Below, piece after piece: positions 17,594 to 25,483 of a stretch of DNA of 49,116 nt. The stretch's first letter is position 1; each line of letters starts with the position of its first letter. This DNA comes from Streptomyces sporangiiformans (GTDB lineage: Bacteria; Actinomycetota; Actinomycetes; Streptomycetales; Streptomycetaceae). Position numbers and translations under genes: made by a program. Under the pieces are notes generated by a model, which saw only the letters and a program-made list of their open reading frames with translations, was not told the origin of the DNA and made no database searches. The stretch is from the NCBI RefSeq assembly GCF_005768555.2, contig NZ_VCHX02000341.1, forward strand, positions 1-49,116. Reading direction: 5' to 3'.

Positions 17594-18979
17594 ATGACGT
17601 CTCTTCAGGAAGAACTGCTACCCGGCACACGCCGGGCGCTGTTGCGCCGTATTGCCATCGCCCAGGCCGAGGGGCGGTCGCCGTCACTGGTGGCGGCGGT
17701 CGTCCGGGGTGGGCAGGCGGTGTGGCACGGTGCGCGCACGTCGGTCGACGGGCATGGACCGGACGAGAACGTGCAGTACCGGATCGGGTCGATCACCAAG
17801 ACGTTCACCGCCGTGCTGGTCCTGCGGTTGCGGGACGAGGGGGTGCTGGACCTGGGCGATCCGCTGGAGAAGCATCTGCCGGGCACCGGGGCGGGGGAGG
17901 CGACGATCGCGGAACTGCTCGCGCACACGGGCGGTTTGGCTGCGGAGTCGCCCGCGCCCTGGTGGGAGCGCACTTCTGGTTCGCTTCGCCCTGAGCTCGC
18001 CGATGTGCTGGGAGAGCAGCCCCACCGGCACCCGGTGGGGCGGCGGCACCATTACTCGAACCCCGGATACACGTTGCTCGGTGCGCTGGTCGAGGAGCTG
18101 AGGGGCGCTCCGTGGGAGGAGGTCCTGCGGCGTGAGGTGCTCGAGCCACTGGGGCTGCGGCGTACAAGCGGGCGGCCGCAAGCGCCACACGCGGGCGGCT
18201 GGGCGGTGCACCCCTGGGCGGATGTGATGTTGCCGGAGCCGATCGAGGATCTGGGGCGGATGGCGCCTGCCGGTCAGCTCTGGTCGACGACAGGTGACCT
18301 GGCGCGCTTCGCCGCCTTCCTGGCCAAGGGTGACGATCGGGTGCTGAGCGCGGAGTCTGTGCTCGAGATGCGGACGCCCGCCGCGCCGCCCGAAGTCGAC
18401 GATGTGGCGGCCGGTACGGCCTATGGCCTTGGCATGCAGGTTCAGCACCGGGACGGCCGGATGCTGGTGGGTCACTCAGGGTCTCTGCCGGGCTTTCTCG
18501 CCGGTCTCGTGATCAGTGTCGAGGACGACCTGGCCGCCGTCGTGCTCGCCAATTGCACCTCGGGCCCGCTGGTGATGACGGTTGCCGCCGATCTCGTACG
18601 GATCGTCGCCGAAGCTGAGCCGCGGCTCCCCGAGCCATGGCGGCCGTTGCCCGAAGTCGACCATTCCCTGCTGCAGTTGGCGGGGCCGTGGTACTGGGGG
18701 ACTCAGGTATTCGCGTTGCGTCTCGCGGCCGACGGGGACGTCTCGCTCGCCCCTCTGTCCGTCAACGGCCGGCGCTCACGCTTCCGGGCCAACGGCGACG
18801 GGTCGTGGACGGGGCTCGACGGCTACTACGCGGGGGAGCTTCTGCGGGCCGTACGGCGCCCCGACGGCGTGGTGAGTCATCTGGACCTCGGGTCGTTCGT
18901 GTTTACGCGGCAGCCGTACGACGAGGGCGCGCCGGTGCCGGGTGGGGTGGATCCCGAAGGGTGGCGCGGGATCGGGTAG
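17594..18979 (+). CDS. Serine beta-lactamase/D-Ala-D-Ala carboxypeptidase-type hydrolase
   Basis: Penicillin-recognising serine hydrolase of 461 aa (class C/AmpH/esterase EstB superfamily). The nucleophile motif SITK is near residue 67, HYSNPGYTLLGALVEEL supplies the Y-x-N Tyr near residue 154, and GHSGSLPG near residue 295 replaces the KTG box. A C-terminal beta-rich extension of about 110 residues follows. No signal peptide is evident, so a cytoplasmic esterase or peptidase role is as likely as true beta-lactamase activity. ATG 17594 is chosen; an upstream frame to 17528 adds a Trp/Cys-rich leader without support. Confidence 0.82.
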   Translation: MTSLQEELLPGTRRALLRRIAIAQAEGRSPSLVAAVVRGGQAVWHGARTSVDGHGPDENVQYRIGSITKTFTAVLVLRLRDEGVLDLGDPLEKHLPGTGAGEATIAELLAHTGGLAAESPAPWWERTSGSLRPELADVLGEQPHRHPVGRRHHYSNPGYTLLGALVEELRGAPWEEVLRREVLEPLGLRRTSGRPQAPHAGGWAVHPWADVMLPEPIEDLGRMAPAGQLWSTTGDLARFAAFLAKGDDRVLSAESVLEMRTPAAPPEVDDVAAGTAYGLGMQVQHRDGRMLVGHSGSLPGFLAGLVISVEDDLAAVVLANCTSGPLVMTVAADLVRIVAEAEPRLPEPWRPLPEVDHSLLQLAGPWYWGTQVFALRLAADGDVSLAPLSVNGRRSRFRANGDGSWTGLDGYYAGELLRAVRRPDGVVSHLDLGSFVFTRQPYDEGAPVPGGVDPEGWRGIG

Positions 18980-19048
18980 GCGCAGTCTCGGATGAGTGCA
19001 GCTTGAACGAGGAATAGCGGTCTGGACGACGAGTAGCGCTCTGTCTGA

Positions 19049-19088
19049 CGAGAAGGGTCCCGTTTCACGTGAAACGGGACCCTTCTCG
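19049..19088. terminator. Perfect 40-bp palindrome between convergent genes
   Basis: Two 20-base halves that are exact reverse complements, centred between 19068 and 19069, in the spacer between the beta-lactamase-like gene and the convergent acetyltransferase. As RNA it would form a very strong hairpin acting as a bidirectional terminator. The central 14 bp are a perfect parS. Confidence 0.75.
19062..19075. other. parS: parS site, perfect, centred in a 40-bp palindrome
   Basis: Perfect GTTTCACGTGAAAC whose dyad axis coincides with that of the surrounding palindrome. Confidence 0.9.
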
Positions 19089-19115
19089 CGTGGGCGTGGA
19101 GCACCCGCATCCGAC

Positions 19116-19568
19116 TCAGAGCGGAAGCTTGAATCCCACGTGCGAAGCCGTGAACCCGAGCCGTTCGTAGAACCGGTGGGCGTCGGTGCGGGTGGCGTCG
19201 GAGGTCAGCTGGACCAACTGGCAGCCCTCGCGCCGGGATTGCTCGACCGCCCACTCGATGAACCGCGTGCCCAGTCCGCTGCCGCGCTCGTCGGCGTGGA
19301 CGCGTACTCCCTCGATGATCGACCGGGTCATCCCCTTGCGGGAGAGGCCGGCAATGATGGTGAGTTGGAGAGTGCCGACGACGCGGTCTTCGCGGACGGC
19401 GACGACCAGATGCTGGTTCGGATCACGGCTCACACGATCCAGCGCGGTCAAGTACGGGGCCAGGTCGTCGGGTGACTCACGTTGGGCGCCCAACGGGTCG
19501 TCGGCGAGCATCGCGACGATGGCGGGGACGTCGTCCGGGACCGCCGGTCGTATTTCGAGATCTCCCAT
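19116..19568 (-). CDS. GNAT-family N-acetyltransferase
   Basis: Acetyltransferase of 150 aa. EIRPAVPDDVPAIVAMLADD opens the fold, RVHADERGSGLGTRFIEWAV near residues 90-109 is the acetyl-CoA pyrophosphate loop (R-x-x-G-x-G variant RGSGLG), and HRFYERLGF near residue 131 is the typical C-terminal motif. Substrate unknown. TAGGCT lies six bases before the ATG with no ribosome-binding site, so the mRNA may be leaderless. It lies nine bases downstream of the marR stop and could also be read from there. Confidence 0.87.
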   Translation of the reverse strand: MGDLEIRPAVPDDVPAIVAMLADDPLGAQRESPDDLAPYLTALDRVSRDPNQHLVVAVREDRVVGTLQLTIIAGLSRKGMTRSIIEGVRVHADERGSGLGTRFIEWAVEQSRREGCQLVQLTSDATRTDAHRFYERLGFTASHVGFKLPL

Positions 19569-19577
19569 GGCGGCAGC

Positions 19578-20051
19578 CTATGCGGGCGAGCCGTGGGCGG
19601 GTGCGTTCACCGACTCCACCACCCGGACCAACGGGGCCAGTTCGGCGTTCTTGGCCGCCTCGCCGAGTGCTTGGCGCAGTGCGGTGTCGTTCGTGGGGCG
19701 GGCTTCTTCGAGGAGCTTGAGGCCTGCCTCGGTGACGTTCGTGTAGATGCCACGGCGGTCTGTCGGGCACAGGTAGCGCGCGAGCAGTCCGCGGTCCTCG
19801 AGCCGGGTGACGAGGCGCGTGGTGGCGCTCTGGCTGAGGACGACCGCGTCGGCGACCTGCTTCATCTGCAGGTGGCCGCCGTCGCCGTCGTGCTGGCGGC
19901 TGAGGACATCGAGGAGGGAGTACTCGCGCACGCTCAGGCCGTGCCTTGCCTGCAGGGCGCGTTCGATGTGCGCCTCGATCCTCCCGTGGAGCAGGGAGAG
20001 GGCGCACCAGCCCTGGGCGAGGGCGGTGAGCGCGGGGTCCGTCGCTGTCAT
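19578..20051 (-). CDS. MarR-family regulator
   Basis: Winged-helix repressor of 157 aa: LSVREYSLLDVLSRQHDG, then MKQVADAVVLSQSATTRLVTR (recognition helix, about residues 62-82) and GLLARYLCPTDRRGIYTNVT (wing). ATG 20051 is chosen; the longer frame to 20120 would read through the operator region. It is divergent from an MFS exporter and so probably represses it and itself, being released by a small ligand or by oxidation. Confidence 0.87.
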   Translation of the reverse strand: MTATDPALTALAQGWCALSLLHGRIEAHIERALQARHGLSVREYSLLDVLSRQHDGDGGHLQMKQVADAVVLSQSATTRLVTRLEDRGLLARYLCPTDRRGIYTNVTEAGLKLLEEARPTNDTALRQALGEAAKNAELAPLVRVVESVNAPAHGSPA

Positions 20052-20097
20052 GGCGTTGTCCTCCGTCCCGGAGCAGCTGAAACCAGGGTAGAGCACA

Positions 20098-20143
20098 CTT
20101 GCAATAGCCCGCGCTTGCAAATATAAGGCGTCTGCAATTATTG
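20098..20143. promoter_or_regulatory. Candidate MarR operator region
   Basis: AT-rich island in the marR/MFS spacer with two CTTGCAA copies (20098-20104, 20114-20120) and the palindrome CAAT-T-ATTG (20135-20143). Dyads of this kind in a divergent MarR promoter are the expected operator form; which one binds is unknown. Confidence 0.45.
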
Positions 20144-20194
20144 TCTGCGCAGGCTAAGTGCTCACGCAATCATCTTGGAAGGTGTTGGCAGCCC

Positions 20195-21403
20195 ATGCCT
20201 CTCGCGCTCCTGGCCCTCGCGATCGGGGCCTTCGGAATCGGAACCACCGAGTTCGTGATCATGGGCCTACTGCCCGAGGTCGCGGCGGACTTCGGTGTAT
20301 CCATCCCCACCGCGGGGTTCCTCGTGACCGGCTACGCGCTCGGCGTCATGTTCGGCGCCCCGATCATGACCGCCCTCGGTACCAGGGTTTCCCGCAAGCG
20401 GATGCTGATGCTGCTCATGGGGTTGTTCATCGTCGGCAATCTGCTCTCCTCCGTCGCTCCCGTCCTCGCCGTCATGCTGATCGGTCGCGTGGTCGCATCG
20501 CTGGCCCACGGTGCCTTCTTCGGCATCGGCTCGGTCGTCGCGGCGGACCTCGTGGCACCCGACAAGAGGGCCGGTGCCATCGCGATGATGTTCACCGGAC
20601 TGACCGTCGCCAATGTCGTCGGCGTACCTCTCGGAACCCTGCTCGGGCAGTCCGCCGGATGGCGTGTCACTTTCGCCGTCGTCGCCGCCCTGGGCGTCAT
20701 CGGCCTGGCCGGTGTCGCCAAGCTCGTACCCGATATGCCCAAGGTGGAAGGCGTGCGACTGCGCCACGAGCTCGCCGCGTTCAGGAACGTCCAGGTGCTG
20801 CTCGCCATGATGATGACCGTCCTCGGTTTCGGCGGCGTCTTCGCGGCCATCACCTACATCGCGCCGATGATGACCCATGTCACCGGCTTCGCGGACGGCT
20901 CCGTCACCTGGCTGCTCGTCCTCTTCGGCCTCGGCATGGTCGGTGGCAACCTGGTCGGTGGCAGGTTCGCCGACCGCGCCCTGATGCCGATGCTCTACGT
21001 CTCCTTGGGCGCCCTCGCCCTCGTCCTCGCTCTGTTCACGCTCACCGCGCACAACAAGATCGCGGCATGTGTGACCATCGTGCTGATCGGTGCCCTTGGG
21101 TTCGCCGCCGTGCCGCCACTGCAGAAGCGGGTCCTCGACCAGGCACACAGCGCCCCGACGCTGGCTTCGGCCATGAACATCGGCGCCTTCAACCTCGGCA
21201 ACGCTCTCTCGGCCTGGCTCGGTGGCCTCGTCATCGCGGCCGGCCTCGGTTACACCGCTCCCAACTGGGTCGGTGCTGCCCTGGCCGCCGCTGCCTTGGT
21301 GCTGGCCCTCCTGTCGGCCGCGCTGGAGCGCCGCGCCGATGCCCCGAGCGTGGTCGTGGCGGGATCGGAACCCGCCGAACAGAAGACGGGCGTCCCCCAC
21401 TGA
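20195..21403 (+). CDS. MFS drug/metabolite efflux transporter
   Basis: Twelve-segment exporter of 402 aa of the DHA1 family. It starts MPLALLALAIGAFGIGTTEF, the sequence typical of YdhP/AraJ-like proton antiporters. Motif A is present between segments 2 and 3 (GAPIMTALGTRVSRKRML), and segment 5 shows the motif-C-like GVPLGTLLGQSAGW. ATG 20195 is chosen with GGAAGG upstream; the 5' extension to 20141 runs into the operator. Its divergent MarR neighbour suggests inducible export. Confidence 0.9.
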   Translation: MPLALLALAIGAFGIGTTEFVIMGLLPEVAADFGVSIPTAGFLVTGYALGVMFGAPIMTALGTRVSRKRMLMLLMGLFIVGNLLSSVAPVLAVMLIGRVVASLAHGAFFGIGSVVAADLVAPDKRAGAIAMMFTGLTVANVVGVPLGTLLGQSAGWRVTFAVVAALGVIGLAGVAKLVPDMPKVEGVRLRHELAAFRNVQVLLAMMMTVLGFGGVFAAITYIAPMMTHVTGFADGSVTWLLVLFGLGMVGGNLVGGRFADRALMPMLYVSLGALALVLALFTLTAHNKIAACVTIVLIGALGFAAVPPLQKRVLDQAHSAPTLASAMNIGAFNLGNALSAWLGGLVIAAGLGYTAPNWVGAALAAAALVLALLSAALERRADAPSVVVAGSEPAEQKTGVPH

Positions 21404-21435
21404 CCAACTGCCCGGGAGCCTCTACGGGGAACGGC

Positions 21436-22302
21436 TCAGCCCGCTGCCACCGTCAGCGGAGCGAACCGGCGGGTCCAGTCGCCCGGGAGTTCCGCGAGGC
21501 CGTACGTCATGACCGCATTGAAGGCGATGGAGGCGAGGCCGCGCTCTTTCACCCAGGCCAGCAGTTCCTCGTGCCGTACGTCGATGTCGGTGCGTAGGAC
21601 GCGGCCCGTGTGGGCGGCGAGCGAGGCGATGAGAGCCTTCGCGGTCTCCGTGTCCCGGGCGATCAGAGGACCCACGACATGGTTGTCCATATTGGGCCAG
21701 GCGGCCGCGTACCCGATGATTCGGCCGTCTTCTTCGGCGACACGTAACTGGTCGGCGAAGGCGGGCAGCCGCGTGATCATGTGCGTGCGGTCGGTACCGA
21801 AGACTTCCTCGTCCAGCCGGAGGATCGCGGGGAGATCCTCGGCCGTGGCCGCACGCGTGGTCGCCTCGGGCTCCGGCCCGCCGGGCGTGAAGTGCCCACA
21901 GACCATCTCCGCCCGGCCGGTGGTCTTGAACCCCAACTCCTCGTAGAGCGGGCGGCCGTACGGCGTCGCGTGCAGGGTGAGCGGTGTGGTGCCCAGCTCC
22001 GCGACGACATGCCGCATCAGTCGGCGGCCGACACCGCGGCGGGCGTGCCGCTCGGCGACCAGCATCATGCCGATCGCACCCAGAGCGGGGTGTTCCCGCG
22101 GTCCGTACGAGGTCACGACGCAGGCGCTGACGAGACCGCCGTCCGGGTCGTCGATGCCGTAGCCCGTGCCGGCCGTGAGCAGCAGACCCCACTTGTGTTC
22201 CTCACGGGGCCAGCCCCGGTTCTCGGACAGGTCGGCGCAGGCGGAGAGGTCGAGAGGCGTCAGACGACGGATGGGCAGGGCGGCAGGAGAAGGAGTCGAC
22301 AC
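21436..22302 (-). CDS. Tandem-GNAT acetyltransferase
   Basis: Protein of 288 aa made of two GNAT-like halves. The first carries the acetyl-CoA loop ERHARRGVGRRLMRHVVAEL near residues 84-103 and RPLYEELGFKTTGRAEM. The second has AATAEDLPAILRLDEEVFG and RVAEEDGRIIGYAAAWPN. GTG 22302 fits the start of homology (STPSPAALPIRRLTPLDL), and the long upstream frame is another gene's sequence. It lies five bases downstream of the membrane-protein stop, so the two form an operon. Substrate unknown. Confidence 0.83.
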   Translation of the reverse strand: MSTPSPAALPIRRLTPLDLSACADLSENRGWPREEHKWGLLLTAGTGYGIDDPDGGLVSACVVTSYGPREHPALGAIGMMLVAERHARRGVGRRLMRHVVAELGTTPLTLHATPYGRPLYEELGFKTTGRAEMVCGHFTPGGPEPEATTRAATAEDLPAILRLDEEVFGTDRTHMITRLPAFADQLRVAEEDGRIIGYAAAWPNMDNHVVGPLIARDTETAKALIASLAAHTGRVLRTDIDVRHEELLAWVKERGLASIAFNAVMTYGLAELPGDWTRRFAPLTVAAG

Positions 22303-22307
22303 GCGGT

Positions 22308-22853
22308 TCAGGCTGTCTGACGTGCGCGCTCGACGTCCACCGGTTTCCGGGCAGACGTGCGCAGTTTTCGACCGCGCCGAGTCAGCCCCCAGGGCTTGAG
22401 GATCGAGATCGCTGTCATGAAGACATAGGCGGCCAGCGAGACGATCGGCCCGAACAGAACGTCGCCGGCGTCGGGCAGTGGTCTGCCCGCGGAAACGGCA
22501 ACGACCGCGGAGTTCACCCCGGGGCGCAGCGCGAAGGCTGTGGCGGTAGTTGTGGCCAGGGTCAGCCAGAATTTCGTGTAGACCCAACGGTGCCTCGCCA
22601 GTCCCCAAGGGGTGCCCAGGGACAGCAGCATGCCGCTGAGGAGCGTGAAGAACGCCAGAGGGAGCAGGAGCCAGTCGGTGAACAGCTTCATGATGCGGAC
22701 GGAGGCCTCCAGGGTCACCGTGGACCCGGTGCTGGTCGCGGTGATCCCGAGTGTGAGCAGCCCGAGCGTGAGCCCGAGCCAGCTTGCGGAGGCGGCTACA
22801 TGGACAACGAGGGAGGCCCGGCGGGCGGGGCGGGTCAGTTTCACGTGAAACAC
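22308..22853 (-). CDS. Four-helix integral membrane protein, start codon on parS
   Basis: Membrane protein of 181 aa with four hydrophobic segments (about residues 14-37, 50-70, 84-102 and 123-145) and a basic C-terminus. It resembles DUF2269-like proteins of unknown function. The likely start is the GTG at 22851-22853, giving VFHVKLTRPARRASLVVHV with the first residue read as fMet; codons 2-5 lie within a perfect parS. A longer frame to 22922 exists but overlaps the promoter of the divergent HAD gene. No ribosome-binding site is obvious. Confidence 0.7.
   Translation of the reverse strand: MFHVKLTRPARRASLVVHVAASASWLGLTLGLLTLGITATSTGSTVTLEASVRIMKLFTDWLLLPLAFFTLLSGMLLSLGTPWGLARHRWVYTKFWLTLATTTATAFALRPGVNSAVVAVSAGRPLPDAGDVLFGPIVSLAAYVFMTAISILKPWGLTRRGRKLRTSARKPVDVERARQTA
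22838..22851. other. parS: parS site, perfect, at a gene start
   Basis: Perfect GTTTCACGTGAAAC overlapping the GTG start of the leftward membrane-protein gene. Confidence 0.9.
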
Positions 22854-22879
22854 CGTGCCGGGTAAGGGCGGTGAGGACG

Positions 22880-22909
22880 TCTGACAGCGGGAGTAACCCC
22901 GCGTACTAG
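22880..22909 (+). promoter_or_regulatory. Candidate promoter of the HAD gene
   Basis: TCTGAC at 22880-22885 and TACTAG at 22904-22909 with an 18-bp spacer. The -10 ends 11 bases before ATG 22921 and no ribosome-binding site is seen, so the transcript may be leaderless. Confidence 0.45.
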
Positions 22910-22920
22910 CCTCGGCGTAC

Positions 22921-23553
22921 ATGGCGAGACTTCATCTCTTCGATCTGGACGGGACGTTGCTGCATGGCAGCTCGGCACCTGTCGAGATCTCCCGTCAGCT
23001 CGGGCTGGAAGCCGAGACAGTGGCGCTCGACCAGGCGGTCGGCGCGGGGCACATCAGCCCCCCGGAGTACGCGGAGCATGTGTATGCCCTCTGGGCTGAC
23101 CTCACCGAGGCACATGTGGTGGCGGCCTTCGCGGCGGCGCCCTGGCTGTCCAGCATTCAGGAGGTTTGGGCGGATATCAGGGGGAGTGGCGATTACTGCG
23201 CTGTCGTCTCGCTCTCGCCGTCGTTCTTCGTGGAGAGGCTGGCGGAGTGGGGGGCGCATGCGACGCACGGTTCACGTTTCCCCGCGCTGCCGTTCACCGA
23301 GCCAGTGGATCCGACGGGCATCCTGAGCGCCGCGGCCAAGGTGTTGATCGCGGACCGGCTCTGCGCCGAGTTCGGTGTGGAGCGGGCGGACTGCATCGCA
23401 TACGGCGACTCGATGTCGGACAAGGACCTGTTCGCGGTGGTTCCGGTATCCGTCGCGATCAATGCGGACCATCACCTCACAGATCTCGCCACCCACTCCT
23501 ATGTCGGGCGGGATCTGTCGGATGCCTATCAACTGGTCCAGCGCGCCCGGTAA
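22921..23553 (+). CDS. HAD-superfamily phosphatase
   Basis: Hydrolase of 210 aa of the phosphoserine-phosphatase-like (HAD-IB) type. Motif I is LFDLDGTLLHG at residue 6, motif II Ser sits in VVSLSPSFF near residue 99, motif III Lys lies in LSAAAKVLIADRL, and motif IV is YGDSMSDKDLF near residue 161. The nucleophile and acid Asp residues are intact. The substrate is a phosphomonoester of unknown identity. The gene diverges from a membrane protein and is probably leaderless. Confidence 0.88.
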   Translation: MARLHLFDLDGTLLHGSSAPVEISRQLGLEAETVALDQAVGAGHISPPEYAEHVYALWADLTEAHVVAAFAAAPWLSSIQEVWADIRGSGDYCAVVSLSPSFFVERLAEWGAHATHGSRFPALPFTEPVDPTGILSAAAKVLIADRLCAEFGVERADCIAYGDSMSDKDLFAVVPVSVAINADHHLTDLATHSYVGRDLSDAYQLVQRAR

Positions 23554-23983
23554 TTGAACGAACTCAGGACCCTGCCTTCAATTCCTGGAGCGATGAAGGG
23601 GGGACTTGTGCGGCCGACGGTGGCCGGTATGGTCGACTCCGGTTCGTGTCCACAGCGATGTGCACAGATGTTGTGCGCACATCCAGCCGCGGGGACGAAC
23701 GCAGGGCAATGCAGCCTAACGGGACGGAGAGATCGAAGACCCGCGTTCTCCGTTATGCGGCCGGGGCGTTGACGAGGAGTGGGATGCTGCGATGACGATA
23801 GTGCGGCCAATGTCACATTCTCGCCTTACTTGTCCGTAGGTGGCGGGATTACGGGGTTGAATATGGCCGCATTGGCCAGCGGGACAGAACGGGGAAAAGC
23901 GAACCGTCTGCGGGAGCAAGCAGGCATCTTCCGACCGAGGAAGTGCGCAGACCGACCGAAAGATGCTCGAGGCGAGGCACACC
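23554..23983 (+). promoter_or_regulatory. Long leader/promoter region of the flavohemoglobin gene
   Basis: A 430-bp stretch without a convincing large gene. It contains the dyad GATGTGC (23657-23663)/GCACATC (23677-23683), a distant pair GGCCAATG (23805-23812)/CATTGGCC (23870-23877), and GTGTCCACA at 23647-23655, a one-mismatch DnaA-box-like nonamer. A possible 15-codon ORF at 23792-23839 reads MTIVRPMSHSRLTCP, with GAGGAG upstream. The repeats could bind a nitric-oxide- or redox-responsive regulator, which is inference. Confidence 0.35.
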
Positions 23984-25453
23984 ATGGACGCTCCGACGAC
24001 CACGTCGGCCGACAACGGCACTTCGGGGGGCAATAGCGAGGGCGGCTGGTTCACGCCGCGCAAGAATCCTGAGCCGCCGTCCGATGGCGAGCGGGACACG
24101 ACCGAGGGCCGCCGTCTGTCCGCGATGCGCACCGTCGGCCGGCCCGCGCCGGATGACGAGGCGGCGGAGAAGCGAATATCTTCGGCCGCCGAGGGCGTTC
24201 CAGCCGCGGCCCCGCCAACCGATGACGCGACCGCTGACCACGGCTACACGCCTCCCGCAGCGGCCGACGTCCACCGCGAGCCCCAGCCCGCTCACGAACC
24301 CGTACCGCAGGACCCTGCCCCGGCCTCCGTCCAGGCCGCATCCCCCGACGCCGTCCTCATCCGCCGCACCATGGAGGAAGTGGGCCCCGTTGCCGACAAG
24401 GTCACGTCGTACTTCTACGCGCTGCTCTTCGTGCGCCACCCGGATCTGCGCCCGTTGTTCCCCGCCGCCATGGACGCCCAGCGGGACCGGCTCCTCAAGG
24501 CGCTGCTGACTGCGGCCGAGCACATCGACAACAAGAAAGTCCTGGTCGAGTATCTGGAGAACCTCGGTCGCGGGCACCGCAAGTACGGCACCATGCCCGA
24601 GCACTACCCGGCGGTCGGTGAGTGTCTCATCGGTTCCCTGAGCCGGTACGCTTCCGCGACCTGGGACGAGGACACCGAGGCAGCGTGGGTCCGGACGTAC
24701 ACGAAGATCTCGCAGATCATGATCGATGCCGCGGCCGCCGACGAGCTGCGCGCCCCCGCCTGGTGGTACGCCGAGGTCGTCTCGCACGACCTGAGAACCC
24801 GGGACGTCGCGGTCATCACGCTCCGTCCCGACCAGCCGTATCCCTTCCTCGCCGGGCAGTACACGAGCCTGGAAACCCCTTGGTGGCCGCGGATCTGGCG
24901 GCACTATTCCTTTGCCACGGCACCCCGCTCCGACGGGCTGCTGTCCTTCCATGTGAAGGCGATCCCGGCAGGCTGGGTCTCCAACGCCCTGGTGCACCGC
25001 GCCCGGCCCGGCGACGTCGTCCGGCTCGGTCCGCCGGCCGGTTCGATGACCGTCGACCACACCGCCGACAGCGGGCTGCTCTGCCTGGGCGGTGGCACCG
25101 GCATCGCGCCCATCAAGGCGCTCGTCGAAGACGTGGCCGAGCATGGTGCGCGGCGCTCGGTCGAGGTCTTCTACGGTGCCCGCACCGATCACGACCTGTA
25201 CGACATCGACACGATGCTGCGGCTCCAGCAAATCCACCCCTGGCTCGCGGTACGCGCAATCGTCGACCAGCAGGCGCATCTCCAGCTCCCCGACGCCGTA
25301 CGCACTTACGGCCCGTGGGACGAGTACGACGCATATCTGTCGGGCCCGCCCGGCATGATCCGCAGCGGTGTGCACGCGCTGAGAGAGATAGGCATCCCGT
25401 TGGAACGGATCCGGCACGACTCGGTGGAAGAACTCGTCGCGGCCGGGAGCTGA
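23984..25453 (+). CDS. Flavohemoglobin-like protein (globin plus FAD/NAD reductase)
   Basis: Protein of 489 aa. About residues 1-118 are disordered and rich in Pro, Ala, Ser and charge, with no known fold. A globin domain follows (about 120-235): IRRTMEEVGPVADKV, YFYALLF with the probable distal B10 Tyr, and GRGHRKYG with the proximal His. A ferredoxin-reductase module comes next: WRHYSFATAP for FAD, GPPAGSMTVD, LCLGGGTGIAPIKALVED for NAD, and YLSGPPGMI. Such proteins oxidise nitric oxide to nitrate. ATG 23984 is chosen because GAGGCGAGG precedes it; ATG 23963 is in frame. The long disordered N-terminus is absent from classical Hmp. Confidence 0.9.
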   Translation: MDAPTTTSADNGTSGGNSEGGWFTPRKNPEPPSDGERDTTEGRRLSAMRTVGRPAPDDEAAEKRISSAAEGVPAAAPPTDDATADHGYTPPAAADVHREPQPAHEPVPQDPAPASVQAASPDAVLIRRTMEEVGPVADKVTSYFYALLFVRHPDLRPLFPAAMDAQRDRLLKALLTAAEHIDNKKVLVEYLENLGRGHRKYGTMPEHYPAVGECLIGSLSRYASATWDEDTEAAWVRTYTKISQIMIDAAAADELRAPAWWYAEVVSHDLRTRDVAVITLRPDQPYPFLAGQYTSLETPWWPRIWRHYSFATAPRSDGLLSFHVKAIPAGWVSNALVHRARPGDVVRLGPPAGSMTVDHTADSGLLCLGGGTGIAPIKALVEDVAEHGARRSVEVFYGARTDHDLYDIDTMLRLQQIHPWLAVRAIVDQQAHLQLPDAVRTYGPWDEYDAYLSGPPGMIRSGVHALREIGIPLERIRHDSVEELVAAGS

Positions 25454-25483
25454 TCCCGGCTCTCAGGCGCAGGGCCGAGGGTG

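Noticed and set aside
20267..21400. 377-codon minus frame opposite the MFS gene
   Set aside because: Asp/Gly/His-rich antisense shadow of a clear transporter.
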